Positions 1 to 9,600 of a DNA stretch of 64,000 bases are shown piece after piece. Every line of letters starts with the position of its first letter. The first letter of the stretch is position 1. A model generated the notes under the pieces. The model had not been told where the DNA came from. It did no database searches and saw only the letters and a list, made by a program, of their open reading frames with translations. The DNA lies in assembly GCA_020637635.1 (NCBI GenBank), contig JACKKB010000004.1, positions 124,001 to 188,000 of the forward strand, written 5' to 3'. This stretch comes from Albidovulum sp. Its GTDB lineage: Bacteria > Pseudomonadota > Alphaproteobacteria > Rhodobacterales > Rhodobacteraceae. A program made the translations under genes and the position numbers.

Positions 1-450
1 AGCATGCCGATTAGTTGGCATTTCTTGCTCTCAGTGCGAACCGGGGCAGTGGTTGAGGTGATGTCGGATGTGGTCGTGGGGTTCTTCGCCATGGTTGGCC
101 TCCTGGTTCGGGCCGGAATCCTTCCGGCCCTTCTACCAGGCAAAACCCGGAGTTCCGGGCCGTGGCGCCGAACGAACCGGCTGTGCCGGCGCCACGTCAC
201 TACCGCTTGCAGGTCGAACGAAGTCCAGCAGGAACTTGCAGATCGTCTGCGCCGCACGGATTTCGATAGTTGGCGCTAGCGTTCTCAGACGATCGGTTCG
301 AGGTCGCCGGAGGACTGGCGGATTCCACAGCACGGCCCCGCGGTGCGGCCACCACCGCTTCCTTTGCCTCCACAGTCCAGAGGTTTTCGGAGCTCACACT
401 GAGAACATTGGTGTGGGCAGGTGTCTGGATGATCGCTGTAAGGTGAAAGG
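1..450. other. Left edge, no convincing gene
   Basis: I see no supportable gene here. Open frames on both strands overlap one another, are short, and give arginine-, proline- and serine-rich translations typical of shadow frames in GC-rich DNA. No RNA gene or strong terminator is obvious. The stretch lies just beyond the stop codon of the minus-strand nuclease-like gene and could be the decayed end of the mobile island, with its attachment site or integrase outside the window. Confidence 0.4.
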
Positions 451-966
451 TCACGGTCCGGGCGCGCCGTCGATCTCTTCCCCTGCGCTTCCGGGCTGAA
501 GATCAAAATTGTCCCGGTATCTGGCGAAGAGCTTGTCTACCTCGTCGATACGGAAATACCGGAGCTTCGCCGTTTTGCTCGTCGGCTTGTCGCGGCGCGC
601 GTACCGGTCGGCCTCGCTGCGCGGCACCAAATAGATCATCCGGTTCAGGCTGTCCTCACCGGAGAGAAGCACGATCGCCAGCCAGTCGAAATGGTCGGTC
701 TCGTTATAGTCGACGAAGGCGGCTCCCCGCTTCCACGTCCGAGACTTCACCGAGATGCGCTGCGCCAGCGCGCCGACCGGTTGGGCGATGACGTCATAGT
801 GCGGCCAGTTGTCGGGAACCTTGAGCGCCGGAATGCCGGCCAGTGTCAGCTCGGCGGCTACCAGCATTTCGCAAGCGTCGCCCATCTGCTTCGAGGTAAA
901 GCGCCGCGACGACGCCGGTGCGGTACGCCCCGTCTCTTTGCCTACATCCGTTTCTTGTCCCGTCAT
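451..966 (-). CDS. PD-(D/E)XK nuclease-like protein, hypothetical
   Basis: This 171-residue protein is not firmly recognised. After a polar N-terminus it has a block running G-D-A-C-E-M-L-V-A-A-E-L, then LKVPDNWPHYDVIAQ, then ISVKSRTW. The order acidic helix, D in a beta strand and (I/V)-x-VKS is the layout of the PD-(D/E)XK nuclease fold, where the Asp and the Lys would be catalytic. Similar short proteins sit on phages and integrative elements. No signal peptide or membrane segment is visible. Its start is about 120 bases from the start of the broken XRE gene, which points the other way, so a shared control region is plausible. The fold assignment is inference; a non-nuclease function cannot be excluded. 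Confidence 0.55.
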   Translation of the reverse strand: MTGQETDVGKETGRTAPASSRRFTSKQMGDACEMLVAAELTLAGIPALKVPDNWPHYDVIAQPVGALAQRISVKSRTWKRGAAFVDYNETDHFDWLAIVLLSGEDSLNRMIYLVPRSEADRYARRDKPTSKTAKLRYFRIDEVDKLFARYRDNFDLQPGSAGEEIDGAPGP

Positions 967-1085
967 CGGCCATCCGGATTCATTCGATCAGTGACGGCAT
1001 GGCGCCTTGCACCGATCGCGAAGTCAAGCCGAATGTCACTGATCGTCTGTAGACCGCATGACGACATGGCGGTGTCTCTCCGGAT

Positions 1086-1292
1086 ATGGAAGATGTCCGC
1101 AACCGCCTCGCACAGAACCTGCGATAGCTGCGCCAGGCAAAGGGCCTGAGCCAGGAGGCTTTTGCCGATGAGGCAGGTCTCCACCGGACCTATATCAGCG
1201 ATCTCGAACGTGCCTCGCGTAATCCGACCATCACGGTCGTCGCGAAGATCGCGAAGGCTCTCGAGGTCCAGATCGGCGATGTGCTGGATTAG
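1086..1292 (+). pseudogene. XRE-family repressor with in-frame stop
   Basis: Reading from the ATG at 1086 gives 13 residues ending NLR, then TAG at 1125-1127, then LRQAKGLSQEAFADEAGL and a perfectly kept HTH_3 domain (RTYISDLERASRN, then TITVVAKIAKALEV) to a TAG at 1290-1292. Without the stop it would be a typical ~68-residue Cro/CI-type DNA-binding protein that would regulate the element. Everything on both sides of the stop is in one frame, so one local change explains the break. No good internal ATG lies between the stop and the helix-turn-helix. It is either a recent pseudogene or a sequencing artefact. Confidence 0.7.
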
Positions 1293-1407
1293 CAAGTCCG
1301 GGACCGTCGTCGAAACCCCTCCATGAAATGAATGCGAGGGTGCGTTGCCGCTGCGGGCGAAATCGCGAATCCCTGCGGCCCGCGCAAACGGGCCGCAGGA
1401 GGGGCAT

Positions 1408-1848
1408 TCAGTACCTACCTTTCATCAGGTGGATGTGGGCATCGAGAACCTCCTCGAGATCCCGGTCCGGCTCCTTTCGGACGTCTTCAACGATGTTCTG
1501 GAGCATTTCGATGAGGCGGATTGTCGGATGCCGGCGCTTTCGTTCGCCAACTGCCCAGTCTTCCAGCTGCAACCAGAGTTTCATATACGCCACTTTGCCC
1601 TTCATGGCGTTCATGGCGATGGAGAACATAATTGCCTCGCTGATCGTGACCTTCCGGATACCCGCCGGCGTCTTCATGTCCATGATCGTGTCCGCAACCA
1701 TAAGAACATCCTTATATCGCTGAGACGGGGTCGGAGCACGCCGCGACCGGCGCGGCCGCCCCCTCGGATTGCCGGACTGACCTGGTTTGAAGCGATGCTT
1801 CTCCGGGGGACGCCCGTAACCGACCTTGTCGTCGTTATCCTCGCTCAT
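1408..1848 (-). CDS. DUF5681 domain protein (phage/ICE-associated)
   Basis: A 146-residue basic protein. Its N-terminus carries VGYGRPPEKHRFKPGQSGNP followed by RGRPR, the signature of the DUF5681 family, which is common in prophages and integrative elements near terminase or methylase genes. Function is unknown; the basic, Gly/Pro-rich N-terminus suggests nucleic-acid contact. The rest is helical with many charged residues. Its ATG overlaps the stop of the upstream ParB-methyltransferase gene by four bases (ATGA), so the two are translationally coupled and form an operon. Confidence 0.8.
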   Translation of the reverse strand: MSEDNDDKVGYGRPPEKHRFKPGQSGNPRGRPRRSRRAPTPSQRYKDVLMVADTIMDMKTPAGIRKVTISEAIMFSIAMNAMKGKVAYMKLWLQLEDWAVGERKRRHPTIRLIEMLQNIVEDVRKEPDRDLEEVLDAHIHLMKGRY

Positions 1849-3176
1849 GCCGCGTCCTCCCCGGCCTCTGTCGCAAGCCTCTCTGCCGCGACGGCGTCAA
1901 AACTCCGGCCGTCTTCGGCCAGAACCGCGCCCAGTTTGCAGACGCGATGCATCCGCGTGATGATCGTGTCGCAATAGGCCGGGTCGATCTCGACCCCGTA
2001 TCCGCGCCGGCCGGTCTTCTCTGCGGCAATCAGCGTCGTGCCCGATCCGGCAAAGGCATCGAGGATGATGTCTTTCCGCCGCGAGCAGTCGAGGATCGCA
2101 TCGCTGACCAGCGCCACGGGCTTGACCGTCGGATGCATCGCCAGATCGTTGTCACGGGTCGCGCCAAAGCTGTTCGCGCCGGCGTAGGTCCAGACATTGG
2201 TCCGATAGCGGCCGTGGCGGCCGAGCTCGACATTGTTGATGTGCGACCTGGTTCCCGACTTGAAGACGAAAACCAGCTCATGGGCAGAGCGGTAGAGCGA
2301 TCCCATGCCTCCGTTGGTCTTGGACCAGACGCAGAGGTTCTTCAGCTCCGAATAGCGGGCAGCCCCGGCATCGAGGATTTCACTCATGTGCCGCCAGTCC
2401 ATGCAGTGAAAATGGATCGACCCGTCCGACGAGGCCTGCACGAGGAGCCCGAACACGGCGGATAGGAAGCCCATGAACTCGGACGGGGACATCTCGCCGG
2501 AGGCCATCGCGAATTCCCGGTGGCGGGCCTTGCCGAGACCCGAAACGTGCCCGTTGATCGGGACATTGTAGGGCGGATCGGTGAAGACCATGCCAGCCTT
2601 CTCGCCCCCGAGGAGCGCTGCATAGGTCTCCGGCCTCAGGGCGTCGCCGCAGATCAGCCGGTGCCGGCCGATCTGCCAGATATCGCCCGGCCGGGTGACG
2701 GCGGGACCGGAGAACGCCCCGGGCACCTCGTCTTCCAAAGCCGGCGTGGTGTCGTCCGCATCGGTGCTGCTGATCAGCGCGTCGATCTCCGGCAGTTCGA
2801 ATCCGGTGAGCGTCAGGTCGAAGTCGAAATCGAGCTCGGCGAGATACTTCAGTTCTACGCCGAGCAGGTCCCGGTCCCAGCCCGCCTTCTCGGCCAGTCG
2901 GTTGTCGGCGATGACATAGGCCCGGACATCAGCTTCACTCAGATCACCGAGCCTGAGTGTCGGAACCTCTGCCATGCCGAGGAGACTTGCAGCCTCGAGA
3001 CGGCCGTGTCCGGCAACGACACCGTCGTCGCTGTCGGTCAGCACGGGGTTGGTGAAGCCGAACTTGCGGATCGAGGCGGCGATCTGTTCGATCTGTTTCG
3101 GGCTATGGGTGCGCGGGTTGCCCGCGCGGGGATGAAGATCCGTGATCTTCCGATATGTAACTGCTAGTTTTGCCAT
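1845..3176 (-). CDS. ParB-domain DNA methyltransferase (N6-A/N4-C type)
   Basis: A 443-residue protein with an N-terminal ParB/Srx-like domain (about 5-95; GHGR box near 57-60) fused to an S-adenosylmethionine-dependent amino-methyltransferase. The catalytic DPPY is at about 200-203 and the SAM-binding FAGSGTT near 385; DPPY before FxGxGTT is the beta-class order. It would methylate an adenine N6 or cytosine N4 in an unidentified target site. The ATG at 3176 is preceded by AAAGGAA at good spacing; an upstream in-frame extension has no such site. ParB-methylase fusions paired with DUF5681 are typical of prophages and conjugative elements, where they shield DNA or tune expression. No cognate nuclease sits beside it. 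Confidence 0.9.
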   Translation of the reverse strand: MAKLAVTYRKITDLHPRAGNPRTHSPKQIEQIAASIRKFGFTNPVLTDSDDGVVAGHGRLEAASLLGMAEVPTLRLGDLSEADVRAYVIADNRLAEKAGWDRDLLGVELKYLAELDFDFDLTLTGFELPEIDALISSTDADDTTPALEDEVPGAFSGPAVTRPGDIWQIGRHRLICGDALRPETYAALLGGEKAGMVFTDPPYNVPINGHVSGLGKARHREFAMASGEMSPSEFMGFLSAVFGLLVQASSDGSIHFHCMDWRHMSEILDAGAARYSELKNLCVWSKTNGGMGSLYRSAHELVFVFKSGTRSHINNVELGRHGRYRTNVWTYAGANSFGATRDNDLAMHPTVKPVALVSDAILDCSRRKDIILDAFAGSGTTLIAAEKTGRRGYGVEIDPAYCDTIITRMHRVCKLGAVLAEDGRSFDAVAAERLATEAGEDAA

Positions 3177-3424
3177 TGTCGGCGGTTCCTTTGCTGACCG
3201 GAACCGCTCGGACGCGTTGCGACGGGAGTTCCGGAAATCAATCCAAAAACCCGCCCGACCCATGTCCAGGCTGAGGACCTTCCGAAGCACTGACAGACCC
3301 ATGTCTCAGGTCAGCAACTTCACGATGGAGACCTACATGTAGCCCATGCACCACGCGATCATACCATCTCAGGTGCGTCACAGGTAGCAGGTGAGGTGCG
3401 AAATGAAAAGAGGATTTGTGTGGT
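3177..3424. other. Intergenic region upstream of methyltransferase
   Basis: This stretch holds the leader of the minus-strand ParB-methyltransferase. I see no supportable gene and no clear terminator. Confidence 0.4.
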
Positions 3425-3727
3425 TCATCGAACAGCTATCACCCGACGCGAACGCCTTGGCGCGTTCATCAGGTGACGCACGATGTCCAGTTGCTGCTGC
3501 CGCCGCGTGCCGGTGATGACGGCCGCCGCGAGAATAGTCTCAGCTTCCTCGAGCCGATGGACACGCAGGGAGGAGGGAAAGACCTGTACCCGGTTTTCTT
3601 CGCGGGTCGGCAGCTTTGCTTCTTCGAGCCACGATACGGCTGACCACGGCTTGAGCCATGTCAGTTCGCCTTGCTCCAGATCGGCAACAATCTTGCCGGT
3701 CACATTTTGATAAACGTCTTTTTCCAT
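3425..3727 (-). pseudogene. Truncated ArdC-like antirestriction gene
   Basis: From the ATG at 3727, which has a strong GGAAGGAA site upstream, the first ~28 residues (MEKDVYQNVTGKIVADLEQG, then TWLKPWSA) match the start of the ArdC/DUF1738 N-terminal ssDNA-binding domain. ArdC proteins are carried by conjugative plasmids and ICEs and protect incoming DNA from restriction. After WLKPWSA the sequence leaves the family and runs on for ~70 residues (with a block LEEAETILAAAVITGTRR) that I cannot assign. Full ArdC is about 300 residues, including a C-terminal zincin-like metalloprotease domain, which is absent. It is probably a deletion remnant joined to another gene's tail. Confidence 0.65.
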
Positions 3728-4172
3728 TGGATTTTCCTTCCATTGCGTAGCGGGTTGCGCATGCAACCCGACTAGGCCCGCGCCAGTGAGCGGGGGGAGA
3801 CCGTCACAAACCGAAAGCTTCAAGGAGGTGGAGCGGGCGCAAGCGCAGCCGAGCCACGGCTCCGAAGGTTTCGCCCGCAGCTTATGCGAAGGGCTCGGTC
3901 TTGACGGGGGATGGGCCTGCAAGGCCCCAATCAAAGAAGAAGCTCAGCACGCAAAAGGGCTGGTCAACTACGCGCATGGGATCGACGCCGAATGGCCGAG
4001 ACAGATTGCTGGCTCGGTTCACGAGAGCCCGGCCCGCATCGAAGATATGCGGGTGCGACCATCGGAAGATGCCCGCAGAGCACCCAAGACCACGCGGATG
4101 ATGGTGGATTGTTCAGTCAGGCAGATGTAGGCTTATATAGATGAGGTGACGTCGAGAGTCGCAACATAAAGT
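3728..4172. other. Intergenic leader, no gene seen
   Basis: About 445 bases without a supportable gene. The part near 3,750 is the leader of the truncated ArdC gene and contains a hairpin. The rest may be degraded mobile-element sequence; the plus-strand frames here give low-complexity translations. Confidence 0.4.
3751..3770. repeat. Inverted repeat upstream of the ardC remnant
   Basis: CGGGTTGC and GCAACCCG form a perfect 8-base stem around the loop GCAT. It lies about 25 bases upstream of the ArdC-like ATG and could be an operator or an mRNA leader hairpin. There is no T-tract, so it is not a standard terminator. Confidence 0.5.
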
Positions 4173-4442
4173 ATGCAGTATAACTTCGAAACGATCGGTG
4201 GTCTTTGGTCTCCCGGCGAGAGGGTGACGGAAAACGCACCGAGACGCCTGTTTCTCGAAGGCGACGGCACGGCCGTTGTCGGTATCCGCTCGGAAAGGAC
4301 CTCGTCACAGTTGCTCGCGTACACGAAAAACCGCCATGGCTGCGATCAAGCCCGGCGTACCGGTTGCCAAGATGCAATGCCCGGCTATCCCCGCTGGACA
4401 TTTACCCGAATAAAGTTGTCTATACCTATGAAACAATGGTAA
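4173..4442 (+). CDS. Possible small ORF coupled to the cytosine methylase
   Basis: An 89-residue frame (starts MQYNFETIGGLWSP) that I do not recognise. Its TAA (4440-4442) overlaps the likely methylase ATG at 4436, in the arrangement ATGGTAA, as expected for translational coupling. Against it: no clear ribosome site and mixed codon use, with the last third looking non-coding. It may be a short control protein, a leader peptide or a chance frame. Confidence 0.25.
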   Translation: MQYNFETIGGLWSPGERVTENAPRRLFLEGDGTAVVGIRSERTSSQLLAYTKNRHGCDQARRTGCQDAMPGYPRWTFTRIKLSIPMKQW

Positions 4443-5506
4443 TTTATCGACAAATGATACCTAAAGAAATTCGCACGATTGATCTATTTTGTGGTGCCGG
4501 TGGGCTGACCTATGGCCTTCAAGAGGCCGGTCTACGCGTGGTCGAAGGCGTGGATATCGACGAACATTGTCGTCACCCGTTCGAGCGGAATACCGAAGCG
4601 AAATTCGTCTGCAAGGACGTCCGGGAATACACCGCTCGCGAAGCCGAAGAGGCATGGGCAGGGGCGAACGTCCGCGTCTTAGTGGGATGCGCCCCGTGTC
4701 AGCCGTTTTCTACCTACACGCAGGGAACACGCGGCAGCCATAAAGAACGATGGGCGATGCTGCGAAGGTTCTCCGAGCTCGTGGAAGAGACGAACCCGGA
4801 CATCGTTTCGATGGAGAATGTCACCCCCCTGGAAGGGACGGCGATGTTTCGACGATTCGTGAATAAGCTCACGGATGCCGGGTACAACGTGGAATACGGG
4901 CCGGTCGATTGTCGTCACTACGGAGCGGCACAGACGCGACGACGGCTTGTGCTTCTGGCGTCGCGATTGGGGCCGATCACGCTGAAGGAACCGACGCACC
5001 CGAACCAAGAGGACTGGACGACCGTTCGTGAGACGATCGGAAGCTTGCCGACCCTTGGAGCCGGTGACGTCGATGCCAAAGACAGCCTACACCGCACGAG
5101 CCGCCTTTCGGACTTGAACAAGGAAAGGATCAAGGCTTCCAAGCCCGGTGGAACCTGGCGCGACTGGCCAAGAGAGCTCGTGGCGGATTGCCACCTGAAA
5201 GTCTCGGGGAAGACCTATCCTGGCGTGTACGGTCGAATGGAGTGGGACAAGCCGTCCCCGACCATCACGGGGCAATGCTTCGGGTTCGGCAACGGCCGGT
5301 TCGGTCATCCCGAGCAAGATCGTGCACTGTCGTTGCGGGAAGCCGCTCTGCTTCAAACCTTCCCGCCAGAGTACGAGTTCGTTCCGGGCGATGCACCCTT
5401 TCCAGGGATGAAGAACGTCGGGCGGATGATAGGAAACGCCGTCCCACCGCTGTTGGGCCGCGTAATCGGTGCGAGCATCCTGGAACATCTGCAGAGACAC
5501 GCGTGA
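4436..5506 (+). CDS. dcm: DNA (cytosine-5-)-methyltransferase (DrmMII/Dcm-like)
   Basis: A 356-residue C5-cytosine methylase. In order: motif I TIDLFCGAGGLTYGL, the catalytic Cys in GCAPCQPFS (PCQ, motif IV), the ENV triad in SMENVTPL (motif VI), the QTRRR motif (VIII), a short target-recognition region, a KPSPTITG block and GNAVPPLLG (motif X). The protein transfers methyl from SAM to C5 of cytosine in a target I cannot predict. In DISARM class 2 the equivalent gene (drmMII) marks self DNA. The start at 4436 or 4454 is preferred because residues upstream of motif I look non-coding. It is followed after four bases by the sigma-factor gene, and Vsr lies downstream, which often accompanies Dcm-type methylases to repair T:G mismatches from deaminated 5mC. 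Confidence 0.92.
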   Translation: MVIYRQMIPKEIRTIDLFCGAGGLTYGLQEAGLRVVEGVDIDEHCRHPFERNTEAKFVCKDVREYTAREAEEAWAGANVRVLVGCAPCQPFSTYTQGTRGSHKERWAMLRRFSELVEETNPDIVSMENVTPLEGTAMFRRFVNKLTDAGYNVEYGPVDCRHYGAAQTRRRLVLLASRLGPITLKEPTHPNQEDWTTVRETIGSLPTLGAGDVDAKDSLHRTSRLSDLNKERIKASKPGGTWRDWPRELVADCHLKVSGKTYPGVYGRMEWDKPSPTITGQCFGFGNGRFGHPEQDRALSLREAALLQTFPPEYEFVPGDAPFPGMKNVGRMIGNAVPPLLGRVIGASILEHLQRHA

Positions 5507-5510
5507 TGAT

Positions 5511-6659
5511 ATGCCTGACGTTTCCAATACTTCCGATGTCTTCGAAAGGACGCTAGAGGACCTTACCGACGACGCAGAGACTTCCGGAAACGTGTTGTCC
5601 CGGGAGGCCGTGGACCGCCTCTACATCCGAAGAAATATCGACCCTGATCAGGCCATCGCGATCGAAAAGGCGCTTCGCGCCGAAGGCATAACCATCGCCG
5701 AAGAAAAACCTGAGATCGACGACAAACCCATTCCAGAGCGCGTTGCCGGGCACATCCACTCGACCGCGCTCGAACACCTCCTGACGGTAGCTCGCGCCTA
5801 TCCGTTTCTGACCGAAGATGAAGAAGCGGCTTGCGGGGAAGCCATCCAAAGAGCTTTGAAGATGTCGGAGCTCGACCCGAAGGATCGCAACGAAATCGAC
5901 GAGCGCATTTTGGCCGCCGGAGAAAAGGCTCGGGCCGACCTGGTCAAAACGAACATTCGATTGGTCGCCAAGTTCGTATTCGAGCCTCGATTTCGCAATC
6001 GGCACGATATCGACGATCTCGTCCAGATGGGATTGATGGGCCTGATGCGCGCGTCCGAGAAATTCGATCCGGACTATGAGTGCCGGTTCGCCACCTATGC
6101 AAGCTGGTGGATCAGACAAGGCCTGTATCGTGGAATCGCCAACGACTCACGGACCATCAGAGTTCCGGTTCATATTCTGGAGAGGATCTCCAGATTCAGG
6201 AGAACGCGGCATGCGCTCGGTCTGGATTCCGACACCTCGGGAACGGCAATTCGTAAGATCGCCGAGTCGCTGGGCTGGACCGACGCTTTCACCGCAAGGA
6301 TCGCACAGATCGCCGAAATGCGGACCGTGTCTTTGGATGCCACAGTGGGACCGGACCAAGAGACCACGCTCGCGGAGCTGGTAGCGGACTCGAAGCCTGG
6401 TCCGGAAGATATCGCCATATCGAACGATACCGCGGAACGGGTACGAGCGATCATCGAAGAACTGAACGATGATCGTTTGAAGGACATCGTCATGCGAAGA
6501 TTCGGACTTGAGGGTGTCGAGGAGACGCTCCAGTCGATCGGTGACAGTTACGGGATCACGCGCGAGCGCATTCGCCAGCTTGAAGAAAAAGCGATGAAGA
6601 GTCTGAAGAGATACGCGATCAAGAAAAAACTCGGCACATCTAGGGGTATGTCGCGATGA
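5511..6659 (+). CDS. RNA polymerase sigma-70 family factor (RpoD-like)
   Basis: A 382-residue sigma factor embedded in the defence operon. A short region 1.1-like segment (SREAVDRLYIRRNIDPDQAI) is followed by region 1.2/2, with DIDDLVQMGLMGLMRASEKF and RFATYASWWIRQGL (core binding, -10 melting), region 3, and region 4 with SYGITRERIRQLEEKAMKSL (-35 recognition helix-turn-helix). It lacks the long non-conserved insert of housekeeping RpoD, so group 2 is likely. ATG 5511 lies four bases after the methylase stop; its own stop overlaps the helicase ATG (ATGA). It could transcribe the defence genes or redirect polymerase on infection. A sigma factor is not a standard DISARM component. Confidence 0.9.
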   Translation: MPDVSNTSDVFERTLEDLTDDAETSGNVLSREAVDRLYIRRNIDPDQAIAIEKALRAEGITIAEEKPEIDDKPIPERVAGHIHSTALEHLLTVARAYPFLTEDEEAACGEAIQRALKMSELDPKDRNEIDERILAAGEKARADLVKTNIRLVAKFVFEPRFRNRHDIDDLVQMGLMGLMRASEKFDPDYECRFATYASWWIRQGLYRGIANDSRTIRVPVHILERISRFRRTRHALGLDSDTSGTAIRKIAESLGWTDAFTARIAQIAEMRTVSLDATVGPDQETTLAELVADSKPGPEDIAISNDTAERVRAIIEELNDDRLKDIVMRRFGLEGVEETLQSIGDSYGITRERIRQLEEKAMKSLKRYAIKKKLGTSRGMSR

Positions 6660-9600
6660 ACTCCAATGGACTGATCAATGACAAATACGAAGCGGCAGAA
6701 AGATGCGTCAGATGGTTGTCGTTGCGAGTGCAGGCCGATGCATCCGGTGCGTCGACTTCTTCCAGTGAAACCGACCCTCGCGGAAAATATTGGCTCGGAC
6801 GACTGGCTCCACGGAACGAAATTGCTCAATCGGCGCTCGGCGACAGAGCGGAGAGATTGGAGCCCTGCGCCGTAGGCGTTCGCTTTCTCGTCGATCCTGA
6901 AGACGTAGATCAGCCGTTTCGCGTAAGAGCCAAGTTTTGTGTTTGGCACCGGCCGAGAGGAGGTGCCGAATGGACCAAATCGGACCCGGTCGAGTTCGAC
7001 GCGGTGATTTCACCCGGTTGCGACGCGCTAGTGGACGGTGTGTCCCTTAGGCCTTTCGCGCAAACCCTCTCGACCTACGGTGCGGGGCTGGCGGCTGAGA
7101 TCAGGCTGGAAGGAGCGGCGCATCAAAGTGGCAACTTCGAGATCGTCGCCGAACTCGTCAACGACTCCGATCACGATCACCCGCTATCGGGGACCGTATG
7201 CAAGGGAAGACTGTTCGAAGCGAGGCTGGCGATCGAACCGGAAAGGACGGCCGATTTCGTCCTTGAAGCTTTGCCGGACAGTTTTCGCTACGACCGCCGC
7301 GTCCCGGCGTATGGCATCAATTGCGGCGTCAGAATGGGAAAGGACGGGTTCGAGACGATCGATCTGCCGGAGTTCGACAAGCGGCGACCGATATTTTGGA
7401 CGGTGGATCAGGAAGCACCCGACCTAAGCTTCGCATGTTTGGCGTCCGATCCCCTCACCTCTTGTGAAATGCTGGCGGCCGCCCACGCCCGCTGGGGTGA
7501 CCTTGCATGGGACCTCGACGCCGTCAGAAACGCTTCGGTCGATTGGTCCGAGCACATGGCCATCCATTTCGAGAAAGAGAAACGCGGCTACGAGGAAGAA
7601 AAGGCGCGCCTGAAACGCGGGATAGAGTTGCTGAAAGGCGACGAAAGACTGATGCAGGCCTTCAAGTTGATGAACGAGGCGATGGCGCTCTCTACGCTCG
7701 ATAGCGAAGGTCGCGCCAAATACGACGCATGGCGTCCCTTTCAAGTCGGCTTCTTGTTGGCGAATTTGGGTTCGTGCGCCGGTGCCGAGACGGAAATCGT
7801 GGACATCGTATGGTTCCCGACCGGCGGCGGGAAGACGGAGACCTATCTCGGTCTCATATTGACCGCGGCCTTCTACGATCGGATGCGGGGCAAGACTACG
7901 GGCATCACCGCGTGGTCTCGATTTCCGTTGCGTCTATTGTCGCTCCAGCAAACCCAGCGTTTCGCCAATGCCCTTGCCGCCGCCGAAATCGTACGCAGCC
8001 GGTACGGACTGGGCGGTGACCCGTTTGGTCTCGGGTTCTTGATCGGAGGCACGTCGACGCCGAACGACATCAAGGATACACGTTCCGTGAAGGAACGCGG
8101 CCAATGGGACTTCGAAGACGACGACATGCCGGGACGTCTACGCATGTTGAAGAACTGTCCGTTCTGCAAACGCGATACGATCGCGATGAAGTTCAGGCGC
8201 AAATATTGGCGCGTCGAACATCGATGCACGAATGAGGATTGCCATTGGGGCCCGAAGGAACCAATTCCGATTTGGGTCGTAGATTCCGAAGTGTGGCGGA
8301 ATTTGCCGACGGTCGTCGTGGGCACGTTGGACAAGGCAGCGGGCATCGCCTTCCAGACCAACATGCGCGGCATGGTCGCGGCTCCGAACGGCTATTGTCC
8401 CGAGCCAGGGCACGGGCACACCTACGCCGTGAAATCGGGGCGTCCGCATGGTTGCTTGCACCCTCGTTGCAACGCGCCGTCTGGTGCTCTCCCGATGGAC
8501 CCGAAGCTTTACGGTGTGACCTACCGTCTCCAAGACGAACTGCACCTGCTGAGGGATAGTCTTGGTGCGGTAGACGCCCATTATGAAGCGTTGTTCGACC
8601 ATTTTCAGAACGAGCTATCGGAGCATAAGCCGAAAATACTGGCATCTTCGGCCACACTTTCGGGCTATGAAAGGCAATCTCAAGTTCTCTATCGTCGCGA
8701 CGCTCGGGTCTTTCCGCAACCTGAACCGAAAGCCGGACACGGGTTCTGGTCGGGTCCGGACGAAAAATCCATGCGACGGTTCTTGGCTGTTGCGCCACGC
8801 GGACAAACCATCGAGTACGCGCTGGACCGCATGGCCGTGTCGCTTCAAACCGCTATCAGGGAACTCCACGACGACCCTGCGAGGGTGGCACCGACGTTCG
8901 GTGTCGATCCGAGTTTGGCGCCCTGGTTGGTGGACCTCTACGGCACGAACGTCATTTACGGCAATACGCTTCGCGATTTGGACGCCGTCGAGCGTTCCGC
9001 CGAAACGCAATGGGGGGACATACCCGATCCACCAGCTAGGGTCGTCTCCCTAACCGGACGGACACCGTTCGAAGACGTTTCGAGCGTTTTGGATCAGTTG
9101 GAAAGACCTGATCCGGACTTCGCCAAGAGGGTTCATGTCGTGGCTGCGTCTTCCATGATGAGCCACGGCGTCGACGTCGACCGGCTCAACGTGATGACGA
9201 TGCTCGGCCTGCCGCTCACGACAGCCGAGTTCATTCAAGCGACTGCTCGTGTGGGACGTACCTGGCCATCCCTCGTCTTCGTCGTGCACAAGATCGCCCG
9301 TGAACGAGATGCCAGCGTGTACCGCCTGTTTCCTCAATATGTGGATCAAGGCGACCGGTTCGTGGAACCGATACCGATCACGGGCAAGAGCCGAAGGGTC
9401 TTGGAGCGCACCATGCCCGGCCTAGCGTTCGCGCGAATTCTCATGATGCACCAACCCAATGCAGGGACGGGTCTTTGGAAGGGACATCAGTTGCGCAACT
9501 ATCTTTCGGGCGTGCCGAACTTCGGGAAGGACGAGATCGCCGCGATTTGCGGGATGCTCGGATACGATACTGCCGACACCCAATCGCTCATGAATGACGT

